Shown piece after piece: positions 33,374 through 50,239 of a stretch of 64,000 nucleotides of DNA. The stretch's first letter is position 1; every line of letters begins with the position of its first letter. The notes below the pieces were generated by a model, which ran no database searches, was not told the origin of the DNA, and saw only the letters and a list, made by a program, of their open reading frames with translations. Both the position numbers and the translations under genes were made by a program. Origin of the DNA: Spongilla lacustris (taxonomy: Eukaryota; Porifera; Demospongiae; Spongillida; Spongillidae); NCBI GenBank assembly GCA_949361645.1, contig OX442417.1:8726275-8790274 (forward strand). The letters run 5' to 3'.

Positions 33374-34282
33374 AATTATTCAAAGAATTGATTAGAAAAG
33401 TGTAAAAATAAAATTTCCTTCTAAAGGATATTATAATAAACACAATTCAAACTCAAATTGTATTGGTTCTAGCTGTCAGGCCTCCACATATAAGAACAAA
33501 AACTCTTTAAGGATTAATACACAAACCAGTACATGTACATGTGTAGCTTTATCATCCTGGTACAAAATTGCATGTGCAAAGCATTTAAAGAATCCATAAA
33601 GGTTGTGGACACACTCAACACAAACACATACTGTAACACAAACATGCACAAACATGCAGAAACACACTAACACACACTATCCACATTTACATGTAAAATA
33701 TTCAGAATTGACCTCGCTACCATAGAGATGATACATGTAACTCACAACACACACACACAACACACTCACACATGTGCTCCAGTTGGAGTGGCTTCAATGA
33801 TCGTTGATTTCAATTCAATATCATACAAACACATACATGTAGGCTATAGTTCTAAATATTTCATAAGACTCATTATAAAGGTTTTCAACACGTTGAACAC
33901 AATTCAACATCACACTAACACATTGGTCCTAGCTCTAATTTCTCATAAGACTTTGCTTCTAAAGCTCTTACAGAAGTGAAGAGGCTTTAAAGAACTCACA
34001 TGATTACAGGAGAGGACCCATAAAGCTAGTTCTATTTATCTTGAATAACTAATCTGTACTCAAGTGCTATTAGGCATTGGAAGTACTTAATACCCTGACT
34101 GCACAAAGCTCTAGCCATGAGGCTTTTTACTAAACATTAATTAATTCATCATTAATTGGATCCATTAAAAACTTTACTTTAATCCTTCCCGCCTGATTCT
34201 ATTAACGAGGTATCATCACACACACCACAGTATATTTTCACATACATGTAGACATAGTTGGTTAAAGGTGGGCTGTTAACGC
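33372..34282. other. No gene recognised
   Basis: AT-rich with short CA tracts. No exon signal seen. Confidence 0.45.
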
Positions 34283-34465
34283 TCGCACATTTAAGATTGC
34301 TACAGCTGCTAGGCCTGTTCAAATGCCACGTATTAATTACTACGAAATCATTATCACGTCGATATATGGAGTTAGAAATAAAACAGTAACTGCATACCGT
34401 TCGTTGTTTTCAGAGCTTCCAATCCTTCGACGATACAGTGAGCATACTCTAATTAAAGCCATCAA
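34283..34465. repeat. Dispersed ~190-bp repeat, copy 1 (partner 49115-49310)
   Basis: Shared blocks: CTACAGCTGCTAGGC-TGTTC, AAATGCCACGTA, CATACCGTTCGTTGTTTTC-G and TTCGACGATA, in the same order and orientation in both places, with diverged sequence between. It could be an old mobile element or a duplicated regulatory piece. Confidence 0.7.
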
Positions 34466-35453
34466 TAATACGCGATGTTAATATACCGTAGAATTATGTA
34501 ATGTTTCACTCCGCAATTTAACGTAAAAGACGCCGCATGAAAACCCACTCCCATAAAGTTCTTCGGTCGAAGAATGAGATGTACGTATACGTACGTGTGA
34601 TATTAGTTGGTAAACAATACATTCTTTAAAGCACTAAGTACATGTATGTTATTAGGTGTGAAGGATTACATGATCATGTGTTGCATCATATTTAATTTAA
34701 TGATAACGAAAAGAAAATCTGTTGTTGTATCAACAATGGGTGCACAACAGAGAAATGCTTGAGCACATCTACAAATAAACATCAACTACACGCACTGTAT
34801 TAAAACAATGTCAATTAAATTCATGGATGGCTACAGAAGTGTAACCAAAAAAAATCAGCACTAATGTATACAAGAATACAGTTACATGTACATGTACCAC
34901 CCATAATAATCACACATGAAAATGCTACCACAATGCATGTATGGTGAGAGGGCTATAGTGAGGGAGGTGAGGAATTCTTTTTCATCAAAGTTGTTTTGGA
35001 TGTATTATATCCCATAGAGACTGAATTCAATGGGAAAATCACCAATTAAATTTTTATTATCATGTTGATTTAAGTACATGTACATGTATCAATCATTACA
35101 GGGATATTTATTAACATGTACATATAGCTGTGCATAGTACATGAACGCTTTCCTGTTCGATTCGCACGGATGTTCCCATTTAAGTATAAGTATGAGTGGC
35201 AGGTGACTACACTACAGTATGTCATTGTCATGAATTGAGTGTGAAAATGTGAGTTGGTGTAGTATTCTGCAAAAAGACTGCTTCCACTCCTACATGTAAG
35301 TGAGCTAATTAAACTAGCTGGTATAGTTTCACCATCAGAGTTGAATCAGATGCAGTGATCTACATGTACATGTACATACAACAGGAAATGACATAATTAC
35401 ATTTCCTTTACATGTACATGTATTTAAAAAGATTCTATTCTTGTATCTTTCAG
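34466..35453. other. No gene recognised
   Basis: AT-rich, with many ACATGTAC motifs and a small TTCTTCGGTCGAAGAA hairpin near 34560. No exon recognised. Confidence 0.45.
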
Positions 35454-35661
35454 ACTTTCCTAGGGGAAGATGGTGCTGAAAGAAGGAGGAGGAGGAGCTG
35501 GGCAGGGGGAGAGAGGGGGGCAGGGGGAGGGAGGGGGCAGGGGGAGGGAGGGGGCAGGGGGAGGGAGGGGGGCAAAAAGAGAAAATGGAAGTGGTGCAAA
35601 GATGAGAGGGGAGGAGGGAGGGGGAGGAAATGGAACTGGAGTGGTGAACATATTGAGAAAG
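35454..35661 (+). CDS. Possible GA-rich exon of unknown gene
   Basis: Bounded by TGTATCTTTCAG| and GAGAAAG|GTATGT. Open for 208 nt in the frame beginning TFLGEDGAERR and ending GEHIEK, phase 1 out. The middle is a ~20-bp purine repeat (GGGGGAGGGAGGGGGCAG) that gives Gly/Arg-rich protein in two frames. The borders look like genuine splice sites. The purine tract alone would also stay open, so coding status is uncertain. An exon-like patch at about 35885-35956 (reading PTDGTSNVI, donor GTAAGTG) could be the next exon. Confidence 0.35.
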
Positions 35662-36198
35662 GTATGTTTAATGTGCAGAATGAATTCATTGGCTTACATG
35701 TACATGTATACAGTTATTGTGATACACTGTAAATCTACATTATATGTGTAATGTATGAAATAATGCCTCCTAAGTTATAAATTGATATATGTAGTTTAGG
35801 CTAGAGTGGATAAAAAGCATTTGACAGTGTGTAAAGTAACATTAAATTTAGTGGTTCACATGTTAATATTTTAATCTAGTCATTAAGATGGACACAAAAT
35901 TTCAAGAGCTCATTCTGCTACCAACTGACGGTACTTCTAATGTTATCATCTAATATTGGTAAGTGTTCAGTACTTGTACAGTACATGTATGTGTACCTAA
36001 GGTCTTAGCATTTCCCTTTACTCTAGTGCTGTCAGTGTGAGCACATTGACAAGCTGTTGTCAAAGTCTGTACATGTACCTGTGTAATAGGTTAACAACAT
36101 TCATGAACTGAAATGTTGTCACTTGATGACAATTGTGTACATGTAGCTGTATGATGTTATACTACCAACACCTTAGCAGTTACATGTACATGTATATC

Positions 36199-36372
36199 CT
36201 AACACTCTCCTGGGTTGCACCACCTTCTCTTGAAGTTTCAACTCCTCCCACCATATCCCATTACATACTTGGTAACAATGTCACCAACATTCCAAAGACC
36301 ATCAGTAATCCTGCAGTATGCAAGCCTGCTATGCCTTGTAATTCGTCACTTGATATAAATGACCCATCATTA
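36199..36372 (+). pseudogene. Truncated FN3 exon copy
   Basis: About 170 bp nearly identical to the middle of the FN3 exon at 17388-17750 (from ACACTCTCCTGGGTTGC to ATAAATGACCCATCATTA). Neither end reaches a splice site: both ends run into ACATGTAC/ATGCATGT-type sequence. A non-functional partial duplicate with high identity, hence recent. Confidence 0.85.
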
Positions 36373-38003
36373 ATGCATGTGTATCTTATTTGTGTGCATG
36401 CACACTGTCTACTACATGTACATGTAGATGTATGTACATGTACACATAGTACTAGTTACTGAGACACTGTTAACTTTGTTACATTTAATGAAATGTACAT
36501 GTATGGCAATGCTCTTGCTAAAGATCATATAACTGTAAGATGCTTCTCTAAGATGCTTAACCAATTCATCCTTACTTACGTAAGCGCGTGGTGCTTACTT
36601 GAGTAAGGGATGCCTGAGGTTTTGTCCTTACAATATATTCTCTATATAAAATAAGTAGTAAAATACATGTAGCTTCTGTACTGATGCTAAACAAAAAGTA
36701 AATGCGATGCCTTGTAACAGCAATAATGAAACCTAATATGTGTGTAACGGACCTGATTTTGTCCTGTCTTCAACACAATAGCAGTTTCAGCCAGTGCAGA
36801 GGGTTTTGAAATGTACATGTACTCCATGTGATGTAAAATGATCACTATAGCAATTGCTTGTTCTGTGATAGAAGAATGCAGAAAATGATCACAATTTTCT
36901 TTCGCACGAAAGTACCCGTCTCTATGCAATATAAATCATAATTAATGCAAACAAGAGGCGATGTAACTTGAAGTCATCCCCAATATGGCAATAAACTACA
37001 ATATCACACTGCACTTTAACCAACAGAATAGGACATTTATAAAAACTCTTATATAAGTATGCTTACTTGAAAGTAAGCATTGATCTACATGTATCTATGA
37101 TTAATTACTGTACATGTATCTGTTCATGCTTAAAGGGGCAATGGTACTGTCTTTATAATGGTAAGAATTTGAGGCCGCACTTGTACATGTTGCTCTTTGT
37201 AGCATTATAATATAATTGTTAATACGTACATATACAATGTACCTTGTAGCATTGGCATTCAAAAATCTTTACGGTTGCTAGACAATGCAGAGCTTATTGG
37301 TTGCTGACAATTAACTGACAATTGTGTGATGTTACTTACTGATCATTCCTGCGGTCCAGGGTTTACCACTACAATTAAGGGGTTAACCTCAGATATTAAA
37401 AGTTTGAATTAATAGCAAATAAACTATCAGTAGAAGATTGCTAATCACATATATGTTTATCTACCTTTGCCTAAGAGATGTACTGCATTTCATAACACAA
37501 ATATCTTTTAGTGCAATATTATATCAGCACTAATGTATCTTGAGAAGTACCATGCATGCATATATTATATGAACTGTTTGCTGTAACAATTGGTAGAATT
37601 TTGCAATGTACATGTGTACAAGTGTAATACGAAAATGAACCATGAATTCTGGCATCAAAAAAGTACAGTGTTAGCCTGTTACAAACCACTTGCAAGACAT
37701 TAACTAACGATCTCTTGCATGAGTGTCTGAGAAGTCAGATGATGTAATGGTCATTATGTACCTCAGTTCATGTATTCCATTTAAAAACCTACATGTGCAT
37801 GTATTTCATTCTGACTTTGTTTTGGTCTGAATCATGTTACATGTACATGTATGTATCCAATATTCGACCCACCTCTCTGGCTTTGAGAATATTTATATGC
37901 AATATGTAAACACTCATGTGTATGATTAAAGGTAACATTTTAATGTACACACACCTGTCTTTTTTTTTTGTTTAGTTGAAAACACTATTGTTTGTACACA
38001 CAG
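36373..38003. other. No exon recognised; upstream region of receptor gene C
   Basis: AT-rich. A signal-peptide exon for gene C would be expected here, but none is convincing. A small inverted repeat (ATGCTTACTT/AAGTAAGCAT) lies near 37058-37080. Confidence 0.4.
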
Positions 38004-38986
38004 CAGGTGCTAATGCCAGTGTCACCATATCACCATCTGCTGACTATACAACATTTGAGAACAATCCACCAACATTTACATTCAACTGCTCTGGAAATGG
38101 AACAGTTTTGTACTGGACAGTGGATGGGCATGATGATAGTACACCCTATGTACTCAACAAAGGAATATCCTATACACTCCCTGTCTCACCTGATGGACTT
38201 ACTGTATCCTCTCAGCTCATTGTTCCCACCACCAAAGCTAACAATAACACTGTGGTGGTGTGTACAGTGCTGGATACATCATTTAAGTATTTCCAGTCAA
38301 GTGGTCCAGTGAGACTCATTCTTCAAGGTACCTGTATGTGCTATGAACATGCGTGGCCTTTTAAATGTGTAGAATGCATGTACATGTATATTAAAATCTT
38401 ACTGCCAACCGTGGCATTGCATAAGATTTAATGTACGCCCTAGGAAGACAAACCTGCACTGAGGAAATAGCAGTAGTGCAAACTACATGTATTATGTGTG
38501 GTGTATGTGGTAGTATGTATGTACAACATTAATGACTCATACTGTTGTATGGAATAATTACAAATTCAGTGCTGATGAATCATTTAGTAGAGGATGCAGC
38601 ATGAATATGTTCTCACACTGATAATGGCTATTACATTGGTTAAACTTTACTCATTTCTACATGTACTTTCTGGTGTGTACAACTTATAATTGAAATGGAT
38701 TTTATTTTTACGCTCTCACAGAGCCTCAAGCTATGCTTTCCCCTGCAACTACTACATGTGCATTCACTGCTGGTCCTGGAAGTGCTCCTGTTGGCTACAC
38801 TATTGGTAAGTGCATTTGATCAGAGAACTTCTGTGTTTATACTGTTGTGTTGTTTATATAGCAGTGGCAGGCCCCATAGCTGTGATTGGACTGCTACTAC
38901 TGATGGTTGTGGGTGTGGCCTGTGCTACATACATGCATCGTGCACATGAAGGCAGTGCTGGAATGAAGAAGCATACCTCAAAGTGA
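38004..38986 (+). CDS. Receptor gene C: Ig-like domain, stalk, TM, short tail
   Basis: Exons: Ig 38004-38327, stalk 38722-38805, TM plus tail 38862-38986, all joined in phase 1. The Ig exon has cysteines in FTFNCSG and VVVCTVLD and tryptophan in VLYWTVDG. The stalk is Thr/Ala/Pro-rich (EPQAMLSPATTTCAF...). The TM is AVIGLLLLMVVGVACATY, and the tail is only about 15 residues (MHRAHEGSAGMKKHTSK) before TGA, with no tyrosine motif. No FN3 exon was found between Ig and stalk, unlike gene B. An alternative acceptor at 37975, with a better pyrimidine tract, would enter in phase 0. The first exon is unidentified, so the model is partial. Confidence 0.75.
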
Positions 38987-39747
38987 CTAAAGCAAGATCA
39001 GCGGAAGAGTACAGTAATTTTAATGGATTTGAAACGTTACTGCTAGATAAAAGTATCTCAACTAGAAATATTGTGGCTGATCTTAATACTGGATATTGAT
39101 TTGATTTGTTGATAATAATTTAAAAGCAGGCTAATTTTTAAAATACCAAATTTTCAATGGCATGACACCACTTATTGCTCAACTGGTCACCATATCAGGA
39201 GAGGCATCCACCAGCCATATCTGCTGGGTCATGTACAAGTATGTACTCTAATTAGTGCAACCCTGGCCAATGCAGATCTGTTCTAGTGCTGCCAATCACC
39301 AAGGATCGTTTCATTCAACAAACTGCTGCAACAAAGCCACACTGTGCCTATGTGTACATATAGGTCAAATCAAGATGAAGTGGTTTTCACATGTACTGTA
39401 GAAGGGTCAAATATGAACGATTCCAACGGAAAGTGATACTAGCTGTCCTGTCTTTCCTGGATCAAAATGTCAGTGGCTTAAATAATAGTAATTACGTAAT
39501 TATTTGCAACAGTTTTGTGACATGCAGTACTGTACATGTAGCATTCCCTTATAAGGTATTGCAGACCATTCATATCTCCACAATTGCCTGAGAGATTTAC
39601 TCCGAATAGTGCCACCAAGTGGTGAGGGTGGAATAATCTTGTAGCCAATATATTGCATTTAGTTGCATATATTATATTGGAGTTTGGGGGGAGGGCCTTC
39701 ATTTACAGGGGGTTATTATATTAGTCAAGTCACTTGGACCAACTTTG
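38987..39747. other. No gene recognised
   Basis: Presumed 3' flank of gene C and spacer. Short open frames only. Confidence 0.45.
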
Positions 39748-40285
39748 AACATAACAGGTTTGCAGTTCCTGCAATATTGCTACATGAAGCATAGGACAAT
39801 GGAAGTCCTGTTGTATAAGAATGTGGCATGAATATTCCTCATGTTTACCAACAAGCTAGATAAACACTATCATTTGAGCACACACATATGCAAGCAAACA
39901 ACAGTACATGTTACAAAGACAGCTGAACACAAAATGGATACAATAGGTGGAGGTGTGCAGGTACAAAGGTTGCTGAAATAGTCATCAAAAGTACCACTAC
40001 ATATGTCATAGGGAGCACCAGTTTGGGCTGATATCTGAACACATAAAGTCCACACTCTAGTATCTTCCATCTAGAATGGCATGAAGCATTGGTTCCACCT
40101 GTTGACAGAAGAATTACATTCAAAGTGACAAATTGCACACAGCCAATAGATATTGTATAAGGTACTGTAGGCAATGTGACATTTGAGCTGGGATATTACA
40201 ATCCTTCAGCAGTAAACTGCCTTTTACTAGTTGTACACATGTGTATGGTTTCTTGTTTGTATTTCATTACATCATCTTGTCCCTT
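39748..40285. repeat. Dispersed repeat, copy 4 of 4
   Basis: Matches copy 3 on the left, and copy 2 on the right through CATCATCTTGTCCCTT, where it meets the composite CA array. The combination of ends suggests one longer ancestral element (at least ~550 bp). Confidence 0.8.
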
Positions 40286-46150
<5,865 letters not shown>

Positions 46151-48058
46151 AAATGTCACTGAAGCGCACAAGGGGAGTGTCACTGGTGCGCACGAGGGGA
46201 GTGTCACTGGTGCGCACAAGGGGAGTGTCACTGGTGCGCACGAGGGGAGTGTCACTGGTGCACACAAGGGGATTGTCACTAGTGCGCACAAGGGGAGTGT
46301 CACTGGTGCGCACGAGGGGAGTGTCACTGGTGCACACAAGGGGAGTGTCACTGGTGCGCACAAGGGGAGTGTCACTAGTGTGCACAAGGGGAGTGTCAGT
46401 AGTGTACACAAGGGGAGTGTCACTAGTTAGCACAAGGGGAGTGTCACTAGTGTGGACAAGGTGGTGCACACAAGGGGAGTGTCACTGGTGCGCACGAGGG
46501 GAGTGTCACTGGTGCGCACAAGGGGAGTGTCACTGGTGCGCACGAGGGGTTTGTCACTGGTGCACACAAGGGGATTGTCACTAGTGCGCACAAGGGGAGT
46601 GTCACTGGTGCGCACAAGGGGAGTGTCACTGGTGCACACAAGGGGAGTGTCACTGGTGCGCACAAGCGGAGTGTCACTAGTGTGCACAAGGGGAGTGTCA
46701 GTAGTGTACACAAGGGGAGTGTCACTAGTTAGCACAAGGGGAGTGTCACTAGTGTGGACAAGGTGGTGCACACAAGGGGAGTGTCACTGGTGCGCACGAG
46801 GGGAGTGTCACTGGTGCGCACGAGGGGAGTGTCACTGGTGCGCACAAGGGGAGTGTCACTGGTGCACACAAGGGGACTGTCACTGGTGCACACAAGGGGA
46901 GTGTCACTGGTGCGCACAAGGGGAATGTCACTGGTGCGCAAAAGGGAAGTGTCACTGGTGCACACAAGGGGAGTGTCACTGGTGCGCACGAGGGGAGTGT
47001 CACTGGTGCACACAAGGAGAGTGTCACTGGTGCACACAAGGGGAGTGTCACTGGTGCGCACGAGGGGAGTGTCACTGGTGCGCACAAGGGGAGTGTCACT
47101 GGTACACACAAGGGGAGTGTCACTGGTGCACACAAGGGGAGTGTCACTGGTGCGCACGAGGGGAGTGTCACTGGTGCGCACAAGGGGAGTGTCACTGGTA
47201 CACACAAGGGGAGTGTCACTGGTGCACACAAGGGGAGTGTCACTGGTGCGCACGAGGGGAGTGTCACTGGTGCGCACAAGGGGAGTGTCACTGGTGCGCA
47301 CAAGGGGAGTGTCACTGGTGCGCACAAGGGGAGTGTCACTGGTGCGCACAAGGGGAGTGTCACTGGTGCACACAAGGAGAGTGTCACTGGTGCACACAAG
47401 GGGAGTGTCACTGGTGCGCACGAGGGGAGTGTCACTGGTGCGCACAAGGGGAGTGTCACTGGTACACACAAGGGGAGTGTCACTGGTGCACACAAGGGGA
47501 GTGTCACTGGTGCGCACGAGGGGAGTGTCACTGGTGCGCACAAGGGGAGTGTCACTGGTACACACAAGGGGAGTGTCACTGGTGCACACAAGGGGAGTGT
47601 CACTGGTGCGCACGAGGGGAGTGTCACTGGTGCGCACAAGGGGAGTGTCACTGGTGCGCACAAGGGGAGTGTCACTGGTGCGCACAAGGGGAGTGTCACT
47701 GGTGCGCACAAGGGGAGTGTCACTGGTGCACACAAGGGGAGTGTCACTGGTGCACACGAGGGGAGTATCACTGGTGCACACAAGGGGAGTGTCACTGGTG
47801 CACACAAGGGGAGTGTCACTGGTGCGCACAAGGGGAGTGTCACTGGTGCGCACAAGGGGAGTGTCACTGGTGCGCACAAGGGGAGTGTCACTGGTGCACA
47901 CAAGGGGAGTGTCTGGTGCACACAAGGGGAGTGTCACTGGTGCGCACAAGGGGAGTGTCACTGGTGCGCACAAGGGGAGTGTCACTGGTGCGCACAAGGG
48001 GAGTGTCACTGGTGCACACAAGGCTGAGTGTCACTGGTGCACACAAGGCTGAGTGTCA
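46151..48058. repeat. 24-bp minisatellite, ~79 units, with internal higher order
   Basis: Unit AAGGGGAGTGTCACTGGTGC plus GCAC. Variation is mainly at GTGCGCAC versus GTGCACAC or GTACACAC, and GAGGGG versus AAGGGG. A ~302-bp block (46165-46465) is repeated at 46467-46767, and a 96-bp (four-unit) order is visible at 47045-47600. Since 24 is divisible by 3 and no stop occurs, up to 537 codons stay open on each strand in several frames. I treat these as artefacts. Confidence 0.95.
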
Positions 48059-48059
48059 G

Positions 48060-48275
48060 GTGTGATGTGTACATTTAGATAGCCATGCTGGTGCACTGAG
48101 TGTGTCAGGAGTGATGTGTAGATAGCCATGCTGGTGCACTGAGCGTGTCAGGAGTGATGTGTAGATAGCCATGCTGGTGTGCTGAGTGTGTCAGGAGTGA
48201 TGTATATTTAGATAGCCATGCTTGTATGCTTAGTGTGTCCTGAGTGATGTGTAGATAGCCATGCTGGTGCAAAGT
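48060..48275. repeat. ~43-bp tandem repeat, 5 units
   Basis: GTGATGTGTAGATAGCCATG followed by CTGGTGCACTGAGTGTGTCAGGA, five copies with small length changes, directly after the 24-bp array. Confidence 0.9.
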
Positions 48276-48397
48276 GAAAGGATTTTGAGTGACTCGGTTT
48301 TGATAGTTTATCGCTATGACCCTCCCTTCCAACCTCCCTCCTCCCTCCTCCTCCTCCATTGGACAAAGATTATATGTCTTTCCTCTTCTATCTGCAG

Positions 48398-48468
48398 CCA
48401 TCCTACCTCGAGTGCATCAGCTGCCGAGATCTTAGCTGTGCTGTTCTTCAATGAGCTGCACTACACCA
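48398..48468 (+). CDS. Transketolase internal exon (orphan)
   Basis: After CTTCTATCTGCAG| the 71-nt exon reads, in phase 2, (G)HPTSSASAAEILAVLFFNEL then HYT, and ends at |GTAAGT. It matches the N-terminal thiamine-diphosphate region of animal transketolase, where the family has GHPTS---SAAEI--VLFF. The phase-2 entry restores the invariant glycine before HPTS, which strongly supports the splice site. Transketolase is a cytosolic enzyme of the non-oxidative pentose phosphate pathway. No other transketolase exon was recognised in the window. Neighbours within 130 bp upstream are tandem repeats, so it may be a stranded piece or sit between long introns. Confidence 0.7.
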
Positions 48469-48734
48469 GTAAGTTTGTCCTCTGGAGAGAGGGCATAGGA
48501 GGAAGGTCATGGGGGGAGGAGGGAGAGGGGCATTGTGCCAGGTGAAGGGGGGTTGTTTGAGGAGGTGGAGTCTGATAGAAGAGGAGGGGGGTTATATACA
48601 TGTATGTTCATTTATCCAGGGATAGATACATGTACTGTAGCTATTTTGATATTGAAAGATATTGTTGTCCATATGGGTGTCCATAATTAGTATTAACTGA
48701 GATATGGTTACCTCCCCCCTCTACATACAGATAA

Positions 48735-49005
48735 CGTCCCATGTAACTGATAAAAGGTGTGTAGAAATTTTCAGTTACAGCTTACAATTAACACCATACG
48801 CACACAGCACACACACATAACACACACAATGGTTAACACAAATGCATTCAGCTGAAAAAAGGTGTGTAGAAATTTTAAGTTACAGCTTACAATTAACACC
48901 ACACATACATGTACACATACGCAACACACGCACACACACACGTTAAAAGAAATGCATTCAGCTGAAAAAAAGGTGTGCAGGAATTTTAAGTTACATGTAT
49001 ACGTA
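48735..49005 (+). repeat. Composite core+(CA)n repeat, block 4
   Basis: Three further modules of the 24-46 kb family (ATGCATTCAGCTGAAAAAAG, AATTTTAAGTTACAGCTTAC). Confidence 0.9.
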
Positions 49006-49114
49006 CTGTAGGCCCTACTTACTACTCTCGACCATGAATCCAACAACCATTCGGCGGAATGACATAGTAGTGATCAAAGAATGGTATATCTAATGTAATG
49101 ATCGCACATCGAAG

Positions 49115-49310
49115 GTAACTAGTCACTACAGCTGCTAGGCATGTTCAAATGCCACGTAGGCCTACATGTGTAAACTTTTTTAAAATGACTCACGTCGATA
49201 CCCCGATAAGTGGCTGAGGAGTGCTCAGAACATAGTTAGAAAATAACATACCGTTCGTTGTTTTCTGAGCTTCCTTCGACGATAAGTGCAAGCACTGTCA
49301 AATTAAAGAC
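49115..49310. repeat. Dispersed ~190-bp repeat, copy 2 (partner 34283-34465)
   Basis: Same ordered blocks as 34283-34465, including CATACCGTTCGTTGTTTTC. Confidence 0.7.
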
Positions 49311-49423
49311 CACCACGAAAAATCAATGATGTAATATCTGACGTCAAAGGCAATAGCCTTCTGACGTCACAAATTAATTGAACATAAGTCCAGGGATAAT
49401 ATCTATATTATATTATTTCTGAT

Positions 49424-49682
49424 AAGTCCTTATAGAAATCACACGAAGAAACACAGCAAGTACTAAGTTAATGGTAAATGAATGCCTGACTATATTCCCA
49501 AATGAAGTACCTTCGCCAGTGCAAATGTTACAGCAACTTCCACAATTATTCGCTGTATGGAAGACCCTTACAGAGCTCCATTGTGAAATACAACAACAAA
49601 AATGAAACGTGCGATAATTTACTTCTTAATGAAAATTTAATAGGAAAAGCATGTAAGAGCTATGATGGTGAAGTTATGCCAT

Positions 49683-49685
<3 letters not shown>
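49424..49685 (+). repeat. Dispersed repeat with conserved open frame, copy 1 (partner 56700-57041)
   Basis: Matches 56700-57041. Both copies keep the plus-strand frame IVKYNNKNETC / IIKYNKNETC, then NLLLN, LIGKAC and GEVMPF, despite nucleotide differences. Function unknown. Confidence 0.7.

Positions 49686-49716
<31 letters not shown>
49684..49716. repeat. Poly-C tract (33 nt)
   Basis: Uninterrupted run of C on the plus strand directly after GAAGTTATGCCATT. Length is prone to assembly error. Confidence 0.95.
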
Positions 49717-49759
49717 TATAAAGGTCTATTTAAAATTATTTTTCACTGGATGATGGGAA

Positions 49760-50045
49760 AGTCTGTCACATCACCGTAAATTTCCTGAAGCGAGTGTGAC
49801 AGCAGGGTCTGCAGCCTTTGCAGCAGAGGAGAGAAAGCATAAGGCCAATGACTCCAAATGTGCATCCCAATAGCTGTGGAGACCTATGGGTGTTGGGGCA
49901 CTGAAGCAAAGTGGGCAATATCGCAGCTAGCCTCTCGCTTGGCCACACGTCAGAACTGCCCAAAGTATGCATCTGTCACAGCCCTATATCAGAGGTTGAG
50001 CATTACCCTTGTCAACTTTCAAGGGCTATCAGACGCAGGCTACTG
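49760..50045 (+). mobile_element. Non-LTR retrotransposon C-terminal fragment
   Basis: ASVTAGSAAFAAEERKHKAN, then after a frame change IAVETYGCWGTEAKWAISQL and ASRLATRQNCPK. The same end-of-element segment as at 31.5-31.8 kb. A short dead fragment. Confidence 0.75.
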
Positions 50046-50239
50046 ATATATTATTTAGTCTAGGTTATTTAACATTATGTGCTTGTTTATCTGTATTGTA
50101 CCTATTGATGAATTACAGCAGAGATATAGTAATATACTAGCTACATGTACATGTATGCAAGTATAATAACATTCATAACAAAACAAGAATTATTAAACAG
50201 ACACAAAAAAGAATGAAAGCCTATTGCATGATTGTAGGA

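Noticed and set aside
46452..48065. 537-codon plus-strand frame and 430-codon minus-strand frame
   Set aside because: 24-bp repeat without stops; several frames equally open, no start or splice context.
48469..48500. Continuation of the transketolase frame (KFVLWREG) past the exon end
   Set aside because: The sequence begins with a GTAAGT donor and does not match the expected downstream transketolase segment well; the resemblance is probably chance.
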